Below, piece by piece: positions 25,001 to 29,316 of a DNA stretch of 29,316 nucleotides. The notes under the pieces are model-generated. The model did no database searches. It saw only the letters and a program-made list of their open reading frames with translations, and had not been told where the DNA came from. The translations under genes were made by a program, and so were the position numbers. Within the stretch, counting starts at the first letter, position 1; each line of letters begins with the position of its first letter. Origin of the DNA: a virus; IMG/VR virus record IMGVR_UViG_3300025671_000357, positions 1 through 29,316 of that record; one strand, written 5' to 3'.

Positions 25001-27033
25001 CCGGTGATATATCCGTAGTCAAGTCCATCATTGTACCATTGGACAAAGGCCAAGTAGTCCAGCCAAGGGCTAAGTCCATCAGGGTTTGGAAGCCCCGGGT
25101 CATTGGCCGAACCCCAGAGCGCGGCGAGCAAGAACGGGTTGTTGTCCGCGCCGAACAGCAGGTCTGCTTCTGTTGACGTTATGCCCCAAAGGAAACCTGC
25201 ATTTGACCCTCCGTTAAATACAGTCGATGCGTATTCGCTTGCACCGACGTCGTTAAAGTAGTCTGGCCACCAATCTGTGCCCGGTATTCCAATGGTGCCC
25301 AAGCTGTCTATCCCGAATGGATAGTTCATCCACATGAACGTGGCAATCTGCATCTCTCCAAACCCGGTGTTGGCATTTGGCAGCATCCAGTTGGGCCATG
25401 GAGCATCGTTAAAGATGTCGGTCAGGTTGTTTTCAGCAAGCCAGTTGGTGTCAAAAATTAACGGGCCATTCGGGCCGTCCAGCGTAAGAATGTCTTCTAA
25501 CGTAAATGTCAGAGCTGGAGAGTCGGGTAGATACTGACCGTCGTTAAAACCATCGGCCATGTCTTGAGCGTAGTTGTAGAACCACGTCATACAATCCGTC
25601 CACCAAGCCCCGAGGTTGTCGATAGCGTTAAAGTTGTCAGGACCATTTTGTCCCCAGTCGATGTCGTAGTTAGAGCGCCAAAGAGCTGTACTGGAGAGTG
25701 CGAAGTTAATGGCGTTTGACTGAAGGTCTGGCCGCTCGGCCTCCCACGCATCAAAAGTTGGTGGGGGGAGAGGGGGTCCATCGACAATCCCGATGAGGTC
25801 TAGCTGCGCTTCTCCCGCTCCTGAGATGTCGTTAATGTTCTGGGTATCATCCCATACTCCATTTGTATCGAAGTAAAGGTTACCAGACCCGATTGATGTG
25901 CCGTAGTAGTTGTAGTATTCTACAATGGCATCAATGTCTTCCTGAGTGTAGATGCCGTTGCCTGCAGAAATAGTCACAGACTCACCGTTTTGGATTGCCT
26001 GAACAACTTGAATCATTTCAGTCACATCCAACCATGCCGTGATGTCCTCACCATTGAAGGTGCCATCCCCATTTACATCAAAAGAAGCAAGAGTAAAGTT
26101 AGACTCTAGAGAGCCTGTGAGTGCGTTTGCAGCAAGCCCGAGCTCTCCTCCTGAAGATTGTACCGTATCGAGCCATTGGGACAAGTTGTTATCGCTATAC
26201 CCAAGAGGGTCTCCCGTCATGTTGTACAGAGCGACGTCTGCGTAGATGTTAAGCAAAGGCAACATGTTCAGGTCGAACCACGAGCCTAGGTCATCAAGGT
26301 CTTCTGCTGTAGGGTTGGGGTTTACAAGGAGGGTTTCAAAGAAGTCTGCTGGAACGTCACCCTGATATGCGTTAAAGACCGCTTCAAATGCGTTGCCTCC
26401 GTCGGCAGCGTTTCCGGTGGCTGCAAATAAATTCCAGTCAAACGGTGCCAGAAAGAGTTCGTTATCTAGCAGGTCTTGAAACGTGGTATAAGAACCGTCC
26501 CCGGTCGCCGGGTCATAACCCCCTTGAGGGTTGTAAAACATCCCGTACCCCCAGTTAAAGTTCACTCCCGTTATGTCCAAGAAGACATTTCCAAGGTTGT
26601 ATGTAAAACCGTCTGCCGCCCCGGATGGAGACTGCCCGGCCATCTGAGCCCAGAAGTCAACAATAGAAAGTGCGTCGTAAATATCAAGGGTGCCGTCAGG
26701 AGCCCCATCGGGTCCGTAGGTGTCCATGTTTCCACCAGCAAAAGAGATAGCACCACCAAGTGCTCCGATAGATTGTCTGTAGGACTCGGGTAGCTGTGGG
26801 GGGTCTTGCTCTGTTACAGGCGGTGGGGGTGGCGGGTCGCCGCTCGGGTCAAATCCACCATCGGTTTGCGTACCGTCCTCTTCCTCGTCCTCCTTCTTCT
26901 TTAGGTAGGCCTTGTTTAGAGCTTCGTCATCGCCAAGAGGCTCGCGCTTGATGACTTCATCAGGTGCAAGCGGTACTGCCTTCTCGCCGTGTTCTGGGTC
27001 GCGGAAGGTGTCCGATAGCTTCTTCAGCTTCAT
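22024..27033 (-). CDS. Giant acidic protein with EF-hand/dockerin-like calcium loops
   Basis: 1669 residues. After a Lys-containing N-terminus with TFRDPEHGEKAVPLA (9-23) and a Pro-rich linker (66-72), the protein is extremely poor in Lys/Arg and rich in Asp, Asn, Gly, Trp, Tyr and Phe. Loops of type D-x-N/D-x-D-G-x-x-x-x-x-D followed by a hydrophobic helix start at residues 319, 1365 and 1537. A Gln for Gly variant starts at 1579, and degenerate ones lie near 109, 356, 903 and 1084. Such loops are typical of type I dockerins and EF-hands and imply Ca2+ binding. A motif of type A/G-x-x-x-G-h recurs near 622, 987 and 1213. No signal peptide or membrane helix is visible. It is flanked by small genes, overlapping one by 4 bases. 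A virion surface adhesin or internal protein is inferred; I recognise no whole-length family. Confidence 0.75.
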   Translation of the reverse strand: MKLKKLSDTFRDPEHGEKAVPLAPDEVIKREPLGDDEALNKAYLKKKEDEEEDGTQTDGGFDPSGDPPPPPPVTEQDPPQLPESYRQSIGALGGAISFAGGNMDTYGPDGAPDGTLDIYDALSIVDFWAQMAGQSPSGAADGFTYNLGNVFLDITGVNFNWGYGMFYNPQGGYDPATGDGSYTTFQDLLDNELFLAPFDWNLFAATGNAADGGNAFEAVFNAYQGDVPADFFETLLVNPNPTAEDLDDLGSWFDLNMLPLLNIYADVALYNMTGDPLGYSDNNLSQWLDTVQSSGGELGLAANALTGSLESNFTLASFDVNGDGTFNGEDITAWLDVTEMIQVVQAIQNGESVTISAGNGIYTQEDIDAIVEYYNYYGTSIGSGNLYFDTNGVWDDTQNINDISGAGEAQLDLIGIVDGPPLPPPTFDAWEAERPDLQSNAINFALSSTALWRSNYDIDWGQNGPDNFNAIDNLGAWWTDCMTWFYNYAQDMADGFNDGQYLPDSPALTFTLEDILTLDGPNGPLIFDTNWLAENNLTDIFNDAPWPNWMLPNANTGFGEMQIATFMWMNYPFGIDSLGTIGIPGTDWWPDYFNDVGASEYASTVFNGGSNAGFLWGITSTEADLLFGADNNPFLLAALWGSANDPGLPNPDGLSPWLDYLAFVQWYNDGLDYGYITGGSGGYIEYIDNNGYPAYFITTGTSPYSSFDGLDNLTDQSLFVILNPPTLNESTPGSVWLENRPTTQGVTGTPNGTIAPYAYLNLMINTQQWRQLYDVNLSQNGNPSQQGNDLSTWSQIYTDSLMTQIFGATGDTVDSTLVQEYLDSLNEVFGTSYDFSQPNVLQQVENFLNTAGPTALVPGVPNIITISGFATGYSGNSLATGLIESTVWYDFITNQYQPPGVLDVLSDGTWTDYQLSTFLALQMPYGATYDTLVTTDIFFSIGFLDASFFDWALGQGQYTSMLTDGYEAFWDEYIGWVAQGFSDNDIADEFGFDAPSFTQFLNVLGYGYGYFNFGQDPSLEGHYDYVNVADGTVFYTFNTANATILIPPLGANALSLFDGGEGLNSPADSYSWKNWLRSANGLVDFGGDGQINFADWCHLWQFLMQGGGVVNNYNSGTNWQQFGLYDGLQGNAFFQNFGNGSYGDLSGYQLNWLGFGGFTPNEGDPFGGMPAWASALDSLVPQGGAFDAYLSFTGYSGAGDAYTGTYSSSEVGALLGITASFFYYWEAVQETQDTGSVPEWYTNQQAPPSFAPFASGDFDGVLWNDGGGTFFIFNPTNFGGGSGVANNLPTNAELLAYVDYLDAVGLNAGVGAVLDNDGMAINFQSNGTSLADGLYNDLISIANQNYIAAYVGNYNSGSSLPLNLDLDGDGVFDNSDALAWSSLQGFIENAVQNGQSWLDLVNSYNTSAVQGGRSLIEGDDVLILGTFLWENGFFETSGQFGAGFFANDTITAVGDNVAALAMFGDILDTEYAATTLFNGLDGEQFAWGAATFYATATDGTYDVTAGSYAPGSPQATSILLNQFINSGVSPNPDLPFDLNSDGVFSYADVQAFASFIDLLNTQLGGDYDMISNMGLAGYDINGDQVFDESDIDQFTAFFGSFSEDGNLDSATMNLFGYFNESGVWIDFGGDNLLPVNYFGSDWDSGITYDQDYAPLPSFPLPPPTPTETT

Positions 27034-27036
27034 GGC

Positions 27037-27591
27037 TTACTTCTTTCTGCTGTCCTTAATCATTCGGACGAAGTCCACGGGGTCCATTACCCCGAAGCCT
27101 CCCTGCTCAAAGGTTCGCATCATCTTTCCGCCGCCCTTGTAGCTTGGGGTCTTCGCCCCTCTTTTGGCAAGCATCATACCCTCCTCACCTGTTTGTAAAG
27201 GTCCTGTGCCTGAGCCAGAGACTTCGGCTGAGGGAGCATCTTCAGTACCGAACGTAGGCACCTCGATGTCCTCCATAAGCTCAGTGAAGCCAATGATGTT
27301 ACCATCTTCATCGTAGGTGTACTCGTACTGGCCAGTGCCGATTTGCTGCGTCTCACTTCCTGTCTGAACAGTTTGCTGTGCAGTGTATGGGTCACCCATT
27401 ACCGTGGTTCCGGTTTGCTTGCGTGACACCTCTCCTGCCAATGGCTCAGACTTAGCCCCGTGCTCTGGGTCTCGGAATGTAGAGAAGTCGGCGGGGTTGT
27501 TTCTTACAGCCTTGTCTGTAGCTGCTTTTCTTGCGGCTGCTGTGCCACGGGCGGGCATGCTGCCACCCTCTTGCATCTTCTTGGTTCTCAT
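27037..27591 (-). CDS. Hypothetical protein with GG motifs and a tag shared with its neighbour
   Basis: 184 residues. Residues 5-10 are KMQEGG, 150-155 SYKGGG and 160-165 TFEQGG, three copies of the cluster's aromatic/Met-x-x-Gly-Gly motif. Residues 38-52 (TFRDPEHGAKSEPLA) closely match residues 9-23 of the giant protein encoded next. The middle is polar and Thr/Gln/Gly-rich (TAQQTVQTGSETQQIGTGQY) and looks disordered, with a short acidic block. The C-terminus is basic and helical (DPVDFVRMIKDSRKK). It starts 4 bases inside the upstream gene and ends 3 bases before the giant gene. No enzyme motif; a virion-internal or adaptor role is only a guess. Confidence 0.6.
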   Translation of the reverse strand: MRTKKMQEGGSMPARGTAAARKAATDKAVRNNPADFSTFRDPEHGAKSEPLAGEVSRKQTGTTVMGDPYTAQQTVQTGSETQQIGTGQYEYTYDEDGNIIGFTELMEDIEVPTFGTEDAPSAEVSGSGTGPLQTGEEGMMLAKRGAKTPSYKGGGKMMRTFEQGGFGVMDPVDFVRMIKDSRKK

Positions 27592-28082
27592 AGGTTCAGT
27601 TTTGCGATGACAACATCATTGAGGTCGATGTACTCGATGCGAACATCCCCCCCATTGTTAAGTGCCTTTAGAATTTTTGGGTACACTCTCTTGTACGCCT
27701 GTGTTGATTTGCCGATGAATCCATCATCCACGAGCTGATTGTTCTCTTGGCTGTCACCAAGTAGAAGACATCCTGCTGTGTGCTCGTCTGTGTTGCCACA
27801 GTGGATGAGGATGTATTCAAAGTTGGGAACGTCTCGCACCCAGAGCATGCCCTCATGGATGTCGGGAAAACGCTCGGAGTACTTGGCGTGAAACCCGCCC
27901 TCGGTCCGAAGCGTGATGTCGTATGTCCCCTCAGGGATTCGGGTCTCCCCGTACTTCTTCTTCTCCCGCTCCTCGTCCTCCAAAGTGTAGCACAGGAACT
28001 CACGCCCATCAGGGAGCAACTCAAACAACATGCCGTTGGTCGAGTCGCCGCTATCGGAGAATCTGAGTACCTGCAGGTGCAT
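27588..28082 (-). CDS. DUF5675-like protein with an L,D-transpeptidase-like His/Cys motif
   Basis: 164 residues. The architecture fits my memory of DUF5675: an N-terminal strand pair (GMLFELLPDGREFLCYTLED), the segment KYGETRIPEGTYDITLRTEG (44-63), VRDVPNFEYILIHCGN, then TAGCLLLGD (102-110). His94 and Cys105 lie in I-H-x-G-N-T ... T-x-G-C-h-h, which resembles the H-G ... S-x-G-C core of YkuD L,D-transpeptidases. That makes a cell-wall role (peptidoglycan cutting or crosslinking at entry or lysis) plausible but unproven. No signal peptide is present, as in holin-dependent endolysins. It overlaps the upstream stop by 1 base and the downstream start by 4 bases. Confidence 0.75.
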   Translation of the reverse strand: MHLQVLRFSDSGDSTNGMLFELLPDGREFLCYTLEDEEREKKKYGETRIPEGTYDITLRTEGGFHAKYSERFPDIHEGMLWVRDVPNFEYILIHCGNTDEHTAGCLLLGDSQENNQLVDDGFIGKSTQAYKRVYPKILKALNNGGDVRIEYIDLNDVVIAKLNL

Positions 28083-28378
28083 TACTTCTTCGTCTTCTTC
28101 TTGAGGAACATTCCCTTATTGGCCTTAGGAGTCTTTGCTTCCTTGGCCGCAGACTTCATGGACTCGGTCTTGTTGCCGTCCCCATCAATGTCGATGTAGT
28201 CTGGCTTGCCGCCCTGAGCGAACTTCTGAGTCTTACCTCCGTACGCAAACGTCCGCTTGGACAGCTTGACGCCTCCGCCCATCATCATCTTCTTGATTTC
28301 GTCCATGGACATCTGCTTGACGTTACCGCCTGCGTAGTAAACAGGGTAGGTGCTCCCTTTCTTTTTTGCTTTTGCCAT
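28082..28378 (-). CDS. Small basic protein with GG repeats and a DGDGN loop
   Basis: 98 residues with Lys-rich ends. It carries VYYAGG (13-18), MMMGGG (31-36), TFAYGG (43-48) and KFAQGG (52-57), the densest set of the aromatic-x-x-Gly-Gly motif in the window. Residues 61-74 read YIDIDGDGNKTESM, which looks like half of an EF-hand calcium loop but lacks the closing acidic residue. Similar short proteins with a G-D-G-N-K-T-E patch occur in marine phages as I recall. The C-terminus is a run of Lys (FLKKKTKK). A -7 box lies 20 bases before the ATG. Function unknown; packaging into the capsid is one possibility. Confidence 0.6.
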   Translation of the reverse strand: MAKAKKKGSTYPVYYAGGNVKQMSMDEIKKMMMGGGVKLSKRTFAYGGKTQKFAQGGKPDYIDIDGDGNKTESMKSAAKEAKTPKANKGMFLKKKTKK

Positions 28379-28397
28379 CTCGTTCTTGTTGAGGTTA

Positions 28398-28405
28398 CAA
28401 ATCTA
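28398..28405 (-). promoter_or_regulatory. Candidate -7 box TAGATTTG
   Basis: Minus strand TAGATTTG matches TAnnTTTG and lies 20 bases before the ATG at 28378, in the 33-base gap after the upstream gene. A -33 TTG is only present too close (12 bases), so this is a weaker call. Confidence 0.35.
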
Positions 28406-28411
28406 ATAAAA

Positions 28412-28834
28412 TTATCGCAAGTCTGTATCGTGCTTCTTGGAGCCCTTGATGAAGCTGTTGACTCTTCCCATCGCCCATGCAGCCATACTTGTCTTGGGCC
28501 TTGAGCCGCTGGACAGATACGCACCCTGACCTCTACGATACACCTTCTTGAGTGTAGCAAGAGACTTGCCGGATGACTTGGCTTTCTTCTTGAGCGAGGC
28601 AATGGTAGATGCGTTCAAGGGCTTACTATCTTCCTTGGCCCCCTTGCCCTTCTTTACCTCACCACCTTCCTTGTACTTCTGTCGTTCATCAAAGTAGCTG
28701 TCGGGGAGTCGCTTCCCTTCTTTGTAGGCCTCTTGGCCCTCCTTGATGGTTTCGGCTCTTGCCGCCCGATTGGGTGAGCCAGCGAGGTACTTCTCAGGAA
28801 GCCCCGTCTTCTTGTCCTTCTTTACCGCTTGCAT
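28412..28834 (-). CDS. Small basic phage protein with two conserved segments
   Basis: 140 residues. The N-terminal segment TGLPEKYLAGSPNRAARAET (10-29), with an aromatic/Lys pattern behind it, resembles what I remember as DUF5824. The C-terminal segment ATLKKVYRRGQGAYLSSGSR, then SMAAWAMGRVNSFIKG, is a separate short domain frequent in phages and giant-virus-like genomes. Between them lie KYKEGG (53-58) and a Lys-rich linker. The high Lys/Arg content suggests DNA or RNA binding. The start at 28834 overlaps the preceding small gene by 41 bases in another frame, a longer overlap than elsewhere here. Domain names are from memory and unchecked. Confidence 0.65.
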   Translation of the reverse strand: MQAVKKDKKTGLPEKYLAGSPNRAARAETIKEGQEAYKEGKRLPDSYFDERQKYKEGGEVKKGKGAKEDSKPLNASTIASLKKKAKSSGKSLATLKKVYRRGQGAYLSSGSRPKTSMAAWAMGRVNSFIKGSKKHDTDLR

Positions 28835-28964
28835 TGCCGTAGAATTTGTTTAGGGCTCTCTCCATTGCACGTCTCCGCGCACGAGCAGAACCATTGTTCT
28901 TTTGTTTCTTGGATGCTGAAAGCAGCACCTCCAGAAACTCAGGGTTTAGCTGAGGAATGTACAT
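28794..28964 (-). CDS. Small basic hypothetical protein, first gene of the cluster
   Basis: 56 residues from ATG at 28964 to TGA at 28794. The protein reads MYIPQLNPEFLEVLLSASKK, then QKNNGSARARRRAMERALNK and FYGNASGKEGQEDGAS: a short hydrophobic helix and an Arg-rich helix. It is the first frame after the strong leftward promoter and the structured leader, and a near-consensus -7 box precedes it. The 41-base overlap with the next gene is a caution, and the gene might be non-coding leader. No family is recognised. Confidence 0.5.
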   Translation of the reverse strand: MYIPQLNPEFLEVLLSASKKQKNNGSARARRRAMERALNKFYGNASGKEGQEDGAS

Positions 28965-28969
28965 GGTTG

Positions 28970-28977
28970 TAAATATA
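28970..28977 (-). promoter_or_regulatory. Near-consensus -7 box TATATTTA
   Basis: Minus strand TATATTTA differs from TAnnTTTG only in the last base and lies 5 bases before the ATG at 28964. It may be a secondary start or a relic of the repeated promoter motif. Confidence 0.25.
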
Positions 28978-29132
28978 CTACAGGAATGGGTACAGCTATC
29001 CTCGATACGGCACTTGGTGAGTACGATTCCGCTAGTGTTGTGTCACGCGGCAACAGTTCTGAAGGAGAAGCGACCGAGACCCTCCCCACAAGGGGCGAAG
29101 GGCGTGTTCTCGTTGTCGAGAGTGCCACTCGG
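28978..29132 (-). promoter_or_regulatory. Long structured 5' leader of the leftward cluster
   Basis: Between the inferred start of transcription (about 29132) and the first ATG no convincing coding frame is seen. Segments TCTCG (29121-29117), CGAGA (29112-29108) and TCTCG (29079-29075), read on the minus strand, can pair as 1:2 or 2:3 but not both. The second pairing encloses a CCCC-TTGT-GGGG hairpin (29095-29084). This could be a regulatory switch; no U-run follows. The structure is a reading by eye, not folded computationally. Confidence 0.35.
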
Positions 29133-29137
29133 CTTAG

Positions 29138-29168
29138 CAAAGTTACGGGAAAAAAATTAAAAAGTCAA
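29138..29168 (-). promoter_or_regulatory. Bacteroidota-type promoter of the leftward cluster
   Basis: Minus strand: TTG at 29168-29166, a 20-base T-rich spacer and TAACTTTG at 29145-29138. This fits the Bacteroidota consensus (TTG -33, TAnnTTTG -7). Transcription would start near 29132 and run into the small-protein cluster. Confidence 0.7.
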
Positions 29169-29179
29169 GTCCCGAAGCG

Positions 29180-29211
29180 TTTGTTTACTCGAGAACTTGT
29201 AAGTACCTTTG
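29180..29211 (+). promoter_or_regulatory. Bacteroidota-type promoter of tRNA-Arg
   Basis: Plus strand: TTTG at 29180-29183, a 20-base spacer, and TACCTTTG at 29204-29211, an exact match to both consensus boxes. The expected start is about 7 bases before the tRNA, typical for a stable RNA gene. It is divergent from the leftward promoter, with 11 bases between the two -33 boxes. Confidence 0.75.
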
Positions 29212-29224
29212 TGTCAAACGATAT

Positions 29225-29298
29225 GCTCCCGTAGCTCAACTGGAAAGAGCAACAGCCTTCTAAGCTGTGGGTTGCAGGTTCGAGTCCTGCCGGGAGTA
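29225..29298 (+). tRNA. tRNA-Arg(TCT)
   Basis: A complete 74-base cloverleaf: acceptor GCTCCCG/CGGGAGT (G-T at the first pair), D-arm GCTC/GAGC, anticodon arm ACAGC/GCTGT with loop CTTCTAA, five-base variable region and T-arm GCAGG/CCTGC with TTCGAGT. The anticodon TCT is at 29259-29261 and reads AGA (and AGG). The discriminator is A at 29298 and CCA is not encoded. Whether it belongs to the phage or to flanking host DNA cannot be told from this window. Confidence 0.95.
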
Positions 29299-29316
29299 CA
29301 GCGCTCCGAAAAAAGG

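Noticed and set aside
28946-29140. Minus-strand frame of 64 codons in the leader
   Set aside because: It needs a TTG start placed within the -7 box and overlaps the next gene's start; composition looks random (Ser/Pro/Arg).
28986-29234. Plus-strand frame of 82 codons upstream of the tRNA
   Set aside because: It runs through both promoters and ends inside the tRNA, so it cannot be a normal gene; low-complexity translation.
1-29316. CRISPR arrays, insertion sequences, integrase, polymerase genes
   Set aside because: No regularly spaced repeats, transposase or recombinase motifs or replication genes are seen anywhere in the window.

Overview
This window is a long virion-morphogenesis block of a tailed bacteriophage, or of a provirus/metagenomic phage contig. 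Almost every gene is on the minus strand and is packed with stop/start overlaps of a few bases. I recognise a large terminase, a portal protein, an HK97-fold type major capsid protein preceded by a scaffold-like protein, two connector/ring-type proteins, and a 1915-residue tail nozzle (muzzle/stabilisation-like) protein. I see no tape-measure protein, tail sheath or tube. That points to a short-tailed podovirus-type particle. The layout terminase-portal-capsid-ring-muzzle recalls the crAss-like phages of Bacteroidota, but membership of Crassvirales is an inference that needs phylogeny.

The host is probably a member of the Bacteroidota. Two divergent promoters near the right end match the Bacteroidota consensus (TTG or TTTG at -33, TAnnTTTG at -7, spacer 20). 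Matching -7 boxes recur in the few intergenic gaps. Start codons are preceded by A-rich leaders rather than Shine-Dalgarno sites.

Layout, in the direction of transcription (right to left). (1) 29138-29298: a divergent promoter pair, with tRNA-Arg(TCT) to the right and a structured leader to the left. (2) 28964-21259: accessory cluster of small basic proteins, a DUF5675-like protein with an L,D-transpeptidase-like His/Cys motif, and a 1669-residue, very acidic protein with EF-hand/dockerin-like calcium loops. (3) 20832-21278: the only protein gene on the plus strand, a MarR-like winged-helix regulator. (4) 20798-16354: fibre-like protein, three small proteins (one tandem GroES-like), a coiled-coil protein and the terminase. 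(5) 16313-13570: portal and a small basic partner. (6) 13538-7820: structural proteins, scaffold, major capsid, decoration candidate, a 56-residue holin-like membrane protein and a conserved phage protein, closed by a rho-independent terminator. (7) 7741-1: ring proteins, muzzle and a partial gene running off the left edge.

The genes form a nearly complete DNA-packaging, head and tail-assembly set with two candidate lysis genes. The most unusual content is in the accessory cluster: the giant calcium-loop protein, a short peptide it shares with its upstream neighbour, and an aromatic-x-x-Gly-Gly motif recurring in four small proteins. All names rest on reading the sequence; no database search was run.
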